Source of the DNA: Cladocopium goreaui
Taxonomy: Eukaryota > Sar > Dinophyceae > Suessiales > Symbiodiniaceae
NCBI GenBank assembly: GCA_947184155.2
Contig: CAMXCT020000468.1
Location: 1 to 64,000, forward strand
Length of the DNA stretch: 64,000 bases
Direction of reading: 5' to 3'
The notes beneath the pieces are model-generated. The model was not told where the DNA came from, searched no databases, and saw nothing but the letters and a program-made list of their open reading frames with translations. Made by a program: the position numbers and the translations under genes. Shown one piece after another: positions 24,901-35,755 of this stretch. Numbering within the stretch: position 1 is the first letter of the stretch; each line of letters begins with the position of its first letter.

Positions 24901-25749
24901 ACAATGCGCAATTTGCCAATGATGAGTACCACCTTGTTTGTCGCACAAGACCATCACAACTGCGTGACTACACCAAAATCCGTTGCCAAATTCCGGACCC
25001 TTTTTGTTCGGAGTTCGGGCGGGACCAAAAATGAGCAATTTCAGTTCAATCCTTCTGCTGCGCAACGAGGTGTTTGGAAAATTTCAAGAAGTGCTGTCAC
25101 AAAGCATGCCTTGCCTAGATTACTGGATGGCTTGATTCAACATTTGAGCCAACTGGAGTATTCCAAGTTCAAAACTGCAATATGAACTCTGAAAAAAACT
25201 GCATGGGACATCATAGGACACATAATGTCACACAATTAAAACCACACTCCAAGTGCTTGAAGTTCTGCCCATCCAAAGTTTACGAAAATACCACTCATTA
25301 GCCCAACGGCCCGGTCCTGAATACTTGGAGGTCCCCACATGCATCCTGAGTGACACTTCCTCCAAAGCTTGGGCAATCCGTTCGCAACAGCATGGGAGAA
25401 AATTGAAACAAAACCACCAAGAACAATATCCCCAAACACCAAGACCATCACAAAGGAGCGGGGACATACTTTTTGGTGCTTCAATGACTAATCTAGCCCA
25501 GACTCAGGCTATCAAACCTAAATTGAAGCAAACGGGTTTGCAGGATTGGCCTTCGGCGGCAAAAACGGTTCAACTTCAAAGCGGCCACAAAATGAGCAAA
25601 ATGAAAAAGATGCGAACGGTCCACTGTGCTTCAAGGAACATCCACTGTGTTAACGACTTAAACAAGTCAAGAAACGAATCCCAGCAGGACCATTTTGACC
25701 ACTGAGTGCCCAGACTAGGACACGCGTGGTGCTCCAGCCCTACGTACCT
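24901..25749. other. Unassigned sequence
   Basis: Overlapping short frames on both strands (for example plus 25253-25705), none with family resemblance or conserved counterparts in the window. No gene supported. Confidence 0.4.
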
Positions 25750-27450
25750 TGGCGATGGGTCATTCTTTCTGATCAAAGAGGATAATGGCGTGACCAATAC
25801 AGGGCCTGTGTATACCAAGGCTCCACGCAATGACCTGACAGTCCGCAAAGCTTGGACAACGGAGTTAACGTAGCCTGGCCAAGAATCATCAAGTACTGCA
25901 AGTCGGATTTCAGGATCGGATGGATAGGAACCTCTTCTGGCAATCAAATCGAAATTACTCTTGGTCCCAGGACACCTTGCCTACACTTTTCCCCGCAATG
26001 AAAACATGCAGCTTTGCTCCAAGCGAGCCAGCCCCACATGACGTAGCGAAGGCCTCACCCAGCTGAAGAGAAAACAAACAGCTGGAAAGAAGTGGCCAAA
26101 GTCCATACAGATCCTCATACAGCTTCTAGTGAAAATCACTGATTGAAATAAAATCTAAGCCACCCTGCATTGGGCATGCCGCAAACTAGGGGTCTTGCAG
26201 ACATCCTGAACTGATACTTGAAATATAAAGACTGTTCACTTCAAATTAATTTCGCACAGGTTTTCCTTCATGTAAATCAACGTGGATTGCTTGTGCACAT
26301 GTGAGATGGCTTGGGCTGTTGACTTGGCCCAAAGAGAAGCAACGACATGACAGTCGCAACTGAATCCTGCCGGCAATCTTTCAAAGGGTGGCATTGGCCA
26401 TGCTATTCCTACCAAAGGTGGCTTCTACTTCGAGATGTTCGGTGCCTTCCAGAGCGAATGCTGGGAAGCTGGTTGAAATGAGCATCCTCAGGTTGGCAAG
26501 CTGCATGAATGTTGAGGATAGTCTACGATCCACAGGTATCACAAAGAAACCTTCACAAATCTGCTGTAGCAAACTTACAATAATTGCACATCCTGTTTGA
26601 TTGAAGGCTGAGATCTATTATGTTTCTGCCGTTACAACTATAACTCCGTCCGAACGCAAAACAACATCGTGCCAGGACCTCCCAATCGCATTCAGAATGG
26701 GTGGATCAAAGCTTCCTCGGGCAACATAGAAGTTACGTCAGCTGGAAGGAAAAGAAAGAACGAGGGGACTCATTCAAAGGTTGTTAGATGCTTTGAACAG
26801 ACAATCTGATCTTCTGGTTCAGACTAAGCTGCTTCTGGCAGAGTTCACCCGGGCACGAGGCCTTCGAGGAAGGAACATATGCAACATGTTTGGTCATTTT
26901 CGAGTATCTGATCATTCAAACTTTGAAAGCATCAACTTTTGAAAAGTGACCCTTGAAAAGATTGCTATCGCATAGCCTTGGCCCCGCAACGAGCACAACG
27001 TGGTGAACGTTGGCTAGACGCCCTGCAATGATTTCAAAAGTTCTGACCAGAATCAGGGATGTGTTGGTGGTTCAATTGTTTGTCGTGTTTTGAAACTTGG
27101 GCCGCCACGAATTCAGTTTCCTCCCTCTGCAAAGGCCAAACACTAGGTAAGTGCCTCAGGCACTGGAGCTAATTCCTGCGAGTTTGAGCAAAAATTGAGC
27201 ATGTCATCGGCTGATGCTTGGATTCTGGAGTTGCATTTGTGTGCCAAGTGGTGGACCCACGCCCTTTTCGCTGCCCTATTTGTTGCAATCATATCAAACC
27301 GTTTCCCATGATCTGCGATTTTCAACTTAGAAATTTCCAGACAGGAACTGGCATGCTGTGGTGCAAGAATATTGACTGCAGGTCTGACCGAATTAGTGCA
27401 GATCCTTTTTCCTTTCGCATAGAATGTGTGGTGCAGGTGCATCAACAATA
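25750..27450 (-). CDS. Probable exons of an unrecognised gene (fragmentary)
   Basis: Several minus-strand segments look like separate exons. 27300-27143 reads KRFDMIATNRAAKRAWVHHL, faintly like the end of a PH domain. About 27045-26930 reads RTFEIIAGRLANVHHVVLV. About 26735-26640 reads NFYVARGSFDPPILNAIGRS. 26572-26400 reads GFFVIPVDRRLSSTFMQLAN. About 26350-26257 reads CDCHVVASLWAKSTAQAI. 26066-25996 reads LGEAFATSCGAGSLGAKLHV after TTCAG. 25947-25755 reads IARRGSYPSDPEIRLAVLDD and ends in an AAG|GTACGT donor. Two segments share an ARGS(Y/F)..(D/P)P.I motif. No start or full splice path could be fixed, and I assign no function. Confidence 0.35.
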
Positions 27451-27535
27451 GCTTTGCGTCTGATCGCCTCCCAACCCAATTGAAAATATGTCAGCAGCAT
27501 TTTTTCTGACACAGTTGGTGTCGGCGTCGGTTCTC

Positions 27536-28732
27536 TCAAAGTTTGCCATCAGGTTTGTGGGATGGACTCACTGCCGGACTCAATATCTCCCAATCATCGG
27601 AAATAGAGTTTAGAGATTCCAGCTCTTCTTCGGTGAGTTTGACATCTTGGCAGTTTGCCTTGCGCTTTCGGTACAAAGCCTCCCTGAGACAAATCTCAGC
27701 TGCTGGATTCTTTCCCTCGCTCTTCCAGACTGAGCCCAGTTCATGCAAAGTCGAAGCAAAAGAAACATCATTCTGACCTTCATCAAATGAATATTCCAAG
27801 GCCAGTGATGCCATAAAATATATTTCTGCTGAACCGAGGTCACCAAGCCCTTTCTTCCATATGCCAAGTTCATAGAATGCTTTTGCAAAACACTGCAGGC
27901 CTCGCCCTTCAGCATCCAGCTGATCGTCCCAATTTTGCTGTGCCAGGACTTCCCTAGTGAAGTTTAGTGCTGCATGAGCTGTATTGTGTGCATCATAGGT
28001 CTCATGGAGCACTCTCCCCAGTTCCACAATTGTCGCAACAACCTGATGCATCTCAGCATTGGCCACAAGCTTTGCCTTCACAGACTTCCGAAGCCACGTC
28101 GCAGCCTCAGACAGCCGCTCACGTCTTCGGTTCAGCACGCCAAGTTCGTGCTGGATTGCTGCGCACCCCCCCTCGCAACCTCGGGCTTCTGCTGTCGCAA
28201 GCGCTTCAAGAAAGATGGTCTCAGCTTCTTGTAATTTGTTCATCTTCTGCTTGACGCGGCCGAGCTCAAACTTCAACATGATTTCTTCAACAGGGTCTGA
28301 ATTGCTATCAAGCAACTGCTGGAAACCAAGTTCTATTTCTGTGAGTTCTTGGCTCACTGTGCAAAATGAGCAAACATCCTCCGTGTCGCTGTCCTCAAAC
28401 CCAGTTTCAGGCACTCTCTCGCGGACATTGCTTGAAGAGTTTGGCACTTCTGTCAAGTGTTCGCTTTGTCTCATGCCAACATGGCTGGAAGAACCTTTCA
28501 GGTCAAAGGTGCCTGTCGAAGATGCACTTTGTCGTTTGTGAACTTCACGGAAGATTGGAGCTTGGTGTGGATCAATTGGACCAATTGGATCAAGTAATTC
28601 ACTAAGCTGTCCCTCTGTGAACACTATGCTTTCACCGGACTGTTGCGCAAGTCGTGCAAGTTCCTGCAAGGTGCACCAGGCTTCCAAGGCCTTCGCCCTC
28701 AGCATCTTTCCCACTTCCGTCTCCTTCAGCAC
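27536..28732 (-). CDS. Exon 4 of copy 2: TPR repeats, no zinc finger
   Basis: 398 residues starting VLKETEVGK after the AAG|GTGCTG acceptor. TPR-like helices align with copy 1 (KQKMNKLQEAETIFLEAL, ELGVLNRRRERLSEAATWLR, ASTLHELGSVWKSEGKN). Where copy 1 has about 75 residues of Cys-rich finger, this copy reads VCSFCTVSQ, as if one clean in-frame deletion had joined the first and last Cys pairs. The stop is at 27536. Confidence 0.8.
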   Translation of the reverse strand: MLKETEVGKMLRAKALEAWCTLQELARLAQQSGESIVFTEGQLSELLDPIGPIDPHQAPIFREVHKRQSASSTGTFDLKGSSSHVGMRQSEHLTEVPNSSSNVRERVPETGFEDSDTEDVCSFCTVSQELTEIELGFQQLLDSNSDPVEEIMLKFELGRVKQKMNKLQEAETIFLEALATAEARGCEGGCAAIQHELGVLNRRRERLSEAATWLRKSVKAKLVANAEMHQVVATIVELGRVLHETYDAHNTAHAALNFTREVLAQQNWDDQLDAEGRGLQCFAKAFYELGIWKKGLGDLGSAEIYFMASLALEYSFDEGQNDVSFASTLHELGSVWKSEGKNPAAEICLREALYRKRKANCQDVKLTEEELESLNSISDDWEILSPAVSPSHKPDGKL

Positions 28733-31670
28733 CTTCAACGGAGGAGATTATTCATGTTCACCGTTTCATGTTTAATGTAAAAAGAGGGTCCTTTCAAGTC
28801 CTGAAAGAGGCACGAAACCACAAAGCTTTCGAATCAGCTCCCTTGCAACGCCCAGATAATTCGTTTTTGAAGTTCAATGCTGACATGAGTATCCTGAATG
28901 AGCAGAAATCTGTGAAGGCATTTGAAGAGAGAAAACCAAACAGTAGACTCCAAACAGGTGTTAGGTTCAAAATTTGGGGGGTATGCTTATTCTGAACAAA
29001 TGATATTGCGTTTTGTGATTTCAAAACCAACGCAGGTTTCAAAAGATTCTTCTGGGGATCGTGGCTTCAATTTTTCCCTAGAGCGCCTACAAAAACAAAG
29101 GTATTTTTGGCAAAAAAAGGAGAGAAACACAAGGAAACTCCTACGCACTTCACATCTACATAAATATCTACACATCTCACTGCACGTCTCACACCTGGAC
29201 ATCTCCACACCTTGGATCTATACATTTCACATCTGCAGATCCCACATCTACGCTCTGCAAGAAGGGACATGAAAGCAGACAACTGGAGACAAGCCTGTCA
29301 GAAGGCGGGTGCAGAATCCAGCAGTCAGGACCTGAAAACACACTTTCTTTGGTAAAAAATAATTGTGGGTAGTCTTCATGCCGGTCCCTCACCCAGCACC
29401 TCCTGCAGCACGCCTTGCAAGAGGACCGCAGGGTGAGCACAATCCACAAGACGCGTGTCCAAGCGCCAGTGCATTACCCTTCTGTGGAGCAGAAAGGCGA
29501 CTGCATGAAACGCAGAATGTTCTCCCCAAGTCGGGCTTGAAGACATACCTGTGCTCTTGGAAGCCAACTCATTCAGCCTCTTCAGCACCCTGTCTTGAAA
29601 TGTCAAGTCGCGCCAATTCGTTTCGATCACAAAGCGAAGCTTTCCATTTCCATTGAGCCTCAGACCAACATGAAATCACAAGGGTGAGCTATGCTGACCC
29701 AAAAAAGCTGGAAGATAAACCCTAGCGCGATGAAAAAAACATGCTGCTTGGATGGAGGCTAGGTGCCAGGAGAGCCTTTCTGCTTCAACGCTATCCTCAA
29801 ACACAATGACTTGCAACGGGTTCAGCTGTACATCGCCATTGCTCTGATTAATGTGATTGGCGGCAAGCTTTTGCACATCAAGAGCCCTCAGCCACAAGCA
29901 TCCGGAAGACTCCAGCAGATGCTCCACTTGGTAAACAAGATGGAGCAACCTTCGCGGAACGACATGAAGAGGGACATGCATCAGTTTTAGCACTGCCTTG
30001 CAAAATTCTCTGCCAAGCTGCCGTTGCTGAATCGACTCCCCCAAGCCTTTCAAAAACTCTGACATCGGCAACCGCCCTTCAGATCTGATGATGATCCACA
30101 AACTGCCGGGTGCTAGAAAGACTTTGCATGGAACTTTGAAGACGTTGGACTGCTCATTAATGAATTCAGCTATCGCCCGCAGCTCAGACTCTGGAAGAGG
30201 TGCGACTTCTGCTTGCTCGGCCACGAGTGCATAAGTCCATTTTTTCTTCCCGTCCTTTGTTTCCACTGAAGTTCCTTCCCAATGCTGGAACCAATGCATC
30301 AACTCATACACCAAGTCTCGCGCATCAGTGACAAGCGTGCTAGGTGGCTTCGCCGTATCACACGAATCCTCCTCACAGGCCTCCGCTGGCCGTTGATCGT
30401 AGTCATCCTTTATGTTTTCCCTTAAAGCAACGACTAAGCAGTCTCGAATTTCCTGGGGCACATTCTTTGGTTCTGGAACAGTGTCTCCCCGCACACTCTC
30501 TGCGAGACTTGGGAGCTGTTCAACTTTTTTCAATTCCTTCAAAAACCATTCCAGGTCATCACATGGACATTTCACAAGCAGTTCTAGCTCAAGCCAGCTG
30601 TTCTCTTTGAAAAGGTGTTTCCTCTCCTCAAACACATTGGCTATCTTGCTGAGCGTCTCGAATGTGCTGAGGATGTGTTCTTGGAGCCGGTCTGGATTGC
30701 TTTTGCAGGGTTCATTTCTCGAATTGCGCCTCCACTCCAACAGCTTGTCACTGGTAAGTCTTGCCAAATATCTGCTCAAGAAAAAGGTTGATTCGAAAAG
30801 TCTGCTATTTCGCTGAGCCTCTGTCAATGGCCTCTGGATCTCAACACCTCCAGCACGCGGAAAAAGTTCGATGTCGTTCTCAACGTTTAAAGTATATGGA
30901 ATCTGCCTCCAGAAGGACAGCTGCGATACCAGGTCTTTCAAGTTCCGGAAAAGGGATGACAGGTTCTCAACTCTGCATGTCAGACAATATGCCAGCACTG
31001 TTGCAAACAGCCCATTGTCAGCTTGTGGTTTGCCCATGCTGACACTATATGCAAAGTATTGCATGGGCTCATCTGCCTGATTTGACATCACACTTTCAGA
31101 ATCTGAAAGCTCACCGTCTTCAAATTCCATGCAGCCGTCCACAAAGTAAACTACATTGCATGGGCCAAGCTGGCTATTCTTGTTCTTGGCATCCTGAATG
31201 ACCTTTTGGACAGAACTTTCCAGATGGAAACTTTGGCGCTGTCCTGTGATGACTCGTGTGGAAAAGCTTTTATGCCTACGGTAAGAATGTCCACTGAAAT
31301 ACACGATGACGTCAAGCGACAGCGGAAGGTGTTCATGATTATCCTCTGCCTTTGCCACCTTTTCCTCGACAGCCTTCTTGAGTTGCTGCAAAGGAGTGTC
31401 GGTCTGGTGGTCAAGGTTCAGGGTAATCTTGACTACGTCCGGACACAGGCCTCCAGGACCAGGCAAAATGATGATCAAAACTTTGCAAAACTGTCTGAAC
31501 ATTGGATGACTTGCATGAACAGTTGCCACATTCAATTTGTATCCCTTCTGTAATTCTTACCCGCAGCCACCCCACACTGCGCCTACATGCGTTACAACAC
31601 TGGCAATCAGCTCACCATCTGCGACTGCATTCGGGATGCACTCGTCTTCGCCAACAATCACCACGACCAT
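27536..31670 (-). CDS. Caspase-like/TPR protein, copy 2 (four-exon model)
   Basis: Proposed exons: 31670-31561, 31494-29767, 29658-29460 and 28732-27536, together 3234 nt (1077 codons plus stop). Exon 1 (ATG 31670; VADGELIASVVTHVGA conserved with copy 1) ends in phase 2 at a GTAAG donor. The acceptor TTCAG|ACAG restores the frame. Intron 2 is 108 nt with donor CTCCTG|GC and acceptor GAG|GCTCAATGG, giving SWLNGNGKLRFVI. Intron 3 (727 nt) runs from TTG|GACACG to GAAG|GTGCTG. Domain order equals copy 1 but the zinc finger is missing. Being next to copy 1 on the same strand makes it a tandem duplicate. Function is inferred only from domains. Confidence 0.75.
29767..31494 (-). CDS. Exon 2 of copy 2: caspase-like domain
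   Basis: Same fold markers as copy 1: KVLIIILPGPGG strand, VYFSGHS (His about residue 106) and YFVDGCMEF (Cys about residue 158), then QYFAYSVSMGKPQADNG. The catalytic motifs differ from copy 1 (GHS for GHA, DGC for DAC), but His and Cys are kept. The C-terminal half contains a conserved KVFLAPGSLWIIIRSEG segment and ends at the GC donor after AERLSW. In the unspliced frame it runs on to a stop at 29676. Confidence 0.75.
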
Positions 31671-33394
31671 CCACCTCAGCAAAGGGGCAACAACACTGCC
31701 TGACCTCGGGACACACTGCCTGACTGTTTATACCTCAGGCCTATCATGGGGCTCCGAAGCATGCTTAGGAAAAAACACTTACATATCAATACACATAATA
31801 ATCAAAATACACAACTTGATAATACTTGATAGACTGGCGGGAGTTGTTGCTTCGTGGGTCAATCACCAAGAAGCATAGCGGTATGTAAGTTCCAATATTC
31901 AAAAAACAGAGAATCATCTGGGTGAAAGGATGCCGAGACCATCGAATTGCTCGACAAGCTGCAGTGTTTCTTCGTGATTTAGTGCTTGCCAGTGTACAGG
32001 CAAGTGTGCAAATGCAAGCTGTCAACTACATATTTTATGCGATCACGCAGGCACTTGCGTTTGACCACGGGCTGGTCATGGCAGTCATCCGGACATAGTT
32101 TCAGGGCAAGACTTGCAACAAGAGGAGCGGCCTTCTTGTTAAGTAGGCCAGTTGCTACGTCATTCTACAGCCCGCATAGAGAGATACATATGTGCGAAAG
32201 ACACAAAAGGAATAGGGAGAAAACATCTGGCGAGACATCCGATGTTTCAGATGTCTTATTGCACTCCTGATTCCAACTGTAGTCACAGAATATCACATTC
32301 CTCATGCCATCAGATCTGAATGGTTGAGAAAAAGGAGTATCGGTGCTCGGGCGGCTAGTTTCAAATCCTCGAACGTTTTGGGCAAATATCACAAAAAACG
32401 CCCTTAGCCAAATGTCTTTTCGTTGCTTCAGTGTAGTCAACTCAACTCCGAACAACTTCAATGTTGTCACGGCTTCTCCATAAGCCGAGAAACTGCTTCT
32501 TTGCAACGCATTTCTCGCTTGTGGCTGGCACGACTGCGTCCATGTTTGCAAATGATTGCCGTGACAAGATATGGGAATGTGTTTTGCAAACAAGTCAGCT
32601 CATGTCTGATTTGCCGACACCGAGCAGTGCTCGTCAAACATCATGAAGCCTAAGTCCAACATCAAACACCTCAGAAAGGTTCTTTGGCTAGGTGTTCAAC
32701 TTGATGCAAAAAAGGGTGTTGGATATTGGCAAGCTTGGTTTCTTTCCACCTCACAATACTGAGCCTCATTGGCTGCATCATGCAATAACGAACTACACAG
32801 AACTTCCTACTGCTATCACAATTGGCAGCAGGCAGCAGAATTTTGACACGGTTTCTGTGAGAACTATGTAGTAAAAATATGTTTGCTGCCACTCTGACGT
32901 TTGCCCGCCCTGGAACTGTGGAAGGAATGTGTCTTTCCAAAAAATCTATGCAAGCAATCCTGTATGTAAATGTAAATATATCATAATATATCCATATCCC
33001 ATTCAATATTGTTCGGAAGGGGTGCGGATCTGATCCCTCGTGAAGATAAGTGGTGGGCGTACGTCCAAGTTGGAGCGAACATGTTCTGTCAGTTCAGCTG
33101 GATGTGATCCACTCAAATGAACGAGAAAAGCCATTGGCATTATCCTTCCTCATGTGACGCAAGAGTTGAGATTTATCAAATTAAGTGATGTGGCAACCTC
33201 TTGGTTAAAATCAACAGTAGAACGGAGGGGTAATACCAGAGCTGTGCGCTAGGCACTCTTCGTGCTTCCTTCTGGATTGCATGTTGCTGACAGGATTCTC
33301 TCATTCGCTACCAATTGCCAGCAAGAAGACGTTATTCAACCCGACTCATACTTGGTGATCCCGAAAGGAATCACCGGTTCCCCCTCTGTACAAA
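31671..33394. other. Intergenic, upstream of copy 2
   Basis: Paralogous to 20184-20984 and 23861-24711 without the 2.9-kb repeat insertion. No gene or assignable promoter element seen. Short frames on either strand are not conserved as proteins between the two copies. Confidence 0.5.
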
Positions 33395-34312
33395 CTACCA
33401 AGAAATATCCATCCTCCCAACAACCATGGAAGCACCAGCCGCCCAACTCTCTCCCAAAAAATTCCCAAGCAGCCAATGAGTAGCAGCTCTCCTTTTCATC
33501 TGCCACAGGAAGGTCCGGGCCAAGTCCTCGTCCCCTCCGGCCGCTTCCAACGCCAGCAGACACTCCGCAGGCTCGACCCCTGCGGATGCCAAGCGCTCCA
33601 CGGCATCGTCCAACGCCACGTCGCCCAGGGCCGCGTCGGCGAACAACGGGGTGCCCTCCACGCGCCAGGCGGGGCGGATGGCAGATGGAGCAACATCTGC
33701 AACTTTCTTGGGAGATTCAATTTTTTCAATTGGAACTCCATCTGGATTTGCTGCAACTTCAGCTGATGCTGTGTCAGCTGCAGGTTCAACTGTTGGATCT
33801 TCAGGAAGTTTCTCACTTGTTGCTGCTTCCAGTTCAGTGAACATATCCAGTTCATCATCTTTCGCCGACCGATAAATCACCCTTCCTTCCGGCGCCGGTG
33901 GCAGTGGCAGAAATTCGCGGTCAGGTCCCAGGCCGCCCCAGATCCCATGATCCCAACGGGCGGTGGTGCCTGTGGCGCCTGTGTCGCTTTCCACGGCGGC
34001 CGGTTTGGTCCTGGCGCGCAACGCCGCCGCCGTCATCTGGCGCTTCACCCAGCGTTCCCCGCCACAGGCCGCGCAGTTGTCGGCGGCTTCGGGGTTCAAC
34101 AAGGTGCAGGCGGGACAGGCCCAGCCATCCGCAGGTCGTTTCGGTGCTTCCCGAGGCAGCACCACCACCACCCCAGAGTTGCTGGAGCTCCCAGGGCGTA
34201 GACTGTCACAGGCCAAGCATTTCACGGCTTCCGGAGCGTTCAGCAAGGTACAGGTGGGGCACGGCCAATCAGGGGCCCACGCCAAGTCTTCGTCCAAGTG
34301 AGGCTCTGACAT
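33395..34312 (-). CDS. RanBP2-type double zinc finger, UBA-like protein
   Basis: 305 residues from ATG 34312 (MSEPHLDEDL); the longer frame upstream has no support. Two RanBP2/NZF-type fingers near residues 15-36 and 60-85: WPCPTCTLLN...CLAC and WACPACTLLN...CAAC, both W-x-C-x2-C-x3-N-x6-C-x2-C, a family that binds ubiquitin or single-stranded RNA. An acidic linker follows. Residues about 240-285 (LDDAVERLASAGV, LLALEAAGGDEDLARTFLW) fit a UBA three-helix bundle. A ubiquitin-linked adaptor is likely (inference). The last 20 residues may be unspliced intron. A truncated copy lies at 24712-24900. Confidence 0.7.
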   Translation of the reverse strand: MSEPHLDEDLAWAPDWPCPTCTLLNAPEAVKCLACDSLRPGSSSNSGVVVVLPREAPKRPADGWACPACTLLNPEAADNCAACGGERWVKRQMTAAALRARTKPAAVESDTGATGTTARWDHGIWGGLGPDREFLPLPPAPEGRVIYRSAKDDELDMFTELEAATSEKLPEDPTVEPAADTASAEVAANPDGVPIEKIESPKKVADVAPSAIRPAWRVEGTPLFADAALGDVALDDAVERLASAGVEPAECLLALEAAGGDEDLARTFLWQMKRRAATHWLLGNFLGESWAAGASMVVGRMDISW

Positions 34313-35755
34313 GGCTATGGGTGAAGAAAAGTGGTGGATCAGTGGATCAAGTGGGAAAGTTATTCTGAGGTCATCTTGAACCTGGAACGTTCCTGGCCTT
34401 GGCATATTCTTGACAAACGGTGTCACCTGCGATTTGCACGTTGTTGCACGAATGAAAAACACTTGCAGATGGTTCAATTTGTTCGACCTCTACAGTTATA
34501 TGGGTGTGTCTGAAAATAGAGTACCCCTAAACCCAATGGTTAATGATCATTATCCCTATTAAATGGCTATAATTGGGAATATACCCTATTTTCAAACCCA
34601 TGTGTGTGTGGACGACATTTCGAATGCGCCTGACAATCCAAATCAAAGGATTAAAGCTGGCATTCAAACGCCAGGGTCCGGCACTTGAGCCGATCTCCAG
34701 GTGAGGTGAATAGACATGACAACCCATGTGACTGGTTTCATATCATATAGGCATTGGTCAAAATGTGGTGTCCAACCTGTTGGGCCCAAGGGAGCATACC
34801 TGTTTGCGAATGGATTCAGATGAAGCCTCAAGGTTGAACAACGTGGAGTCTGCACCGCTGGCCACCTTCCTTGGGCAGTATCCCAGCATGACTACGATAT
34901 CCCCAATTGCATCATATCATGCCCATATCGCAGCACAGCTTGCTGTCGCTGACCTATATCACTTGCGACATTGGATGCCCTGAGATCCAATTCTTTCAAA
35001 TTGTCACAGTAGCTGCCAGTATGTTGCAAGACTATGCCAGTTATCGACGCTTGTCTGGTATTGAAAATTGGGATTCGAATCCTAGGTAGCCTGTGGTTCT
35101 GTCATGAAGCAAAGGCGCAAGATGGCGCAAGTACTACACAGTCAGAATGGGAAGAGAATCCTGCAGTGTGCTCTGTGTTTTCAGCCGCTACAACAGCCTT
35201 CATCCGTGAAACATCTTTGTTTGGCCCAGAATTAAGGCCCTACAAGAGAAGCTGTGTGTCTGTTTCACACACAAAATCAGGCTCTTCACCTTCCATCAAC
35301 TCGCCAAATTCGCGCCGTCCTTCAGAAACAGGCCAAATGCACAAAACACGAAATGTCACACGGAAAGCAAAGAACATTTGCACTGATATTGAGTAAAATT
35401 ATCAGTCTCTTCGTTTGGAGTTCAGCAAATCATTGATTCTGTGGTATCTATTCAGCATGAGGAAATAGTCTGGGATGTCCATTCAACATGGCTTTCAATG
35501 GCACTTGGCAGCTTTCAAGACGTTGGCATCCTGTGTCGTTGGACGTCCTCTCGTTTTGGGCACACCTTTGGGTACATGGTTTGAGTTCTACCGTGTAACC
35601 CTCAAAATTAAATCACATTGTTTTGATCTAATCCCATGATATCCCATGTATGTCTATGTGTAAGTATGTGTACATCGATCTAGTCTATGCATCTATACTA
35701 TCTATCCGTTCCGCCACTATCCAATGTTGCTGTGTTTGGGACATCTCGAGGCCCT
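34313..35755. other. Intergenic, with one possible exon
   Basis: Mostly unassigned. On the minus strand, 34920-34804 reads GDIVVMLGYCPRKVASGADS and continues to SESIRKQ, followed by a GTATGC donor. This is plausible as an exon of the downstream zinc-finger gene or of another gene, but no acceptor is clear. Nothing else is supported. Confidence 0.35.

Noticed and set aside
25253..25705. 150-codon plus-strand frame
   Set aside because: No domain, opposite strand to all recognisable genes, and overlapped by a more plausible minus-strand exon.
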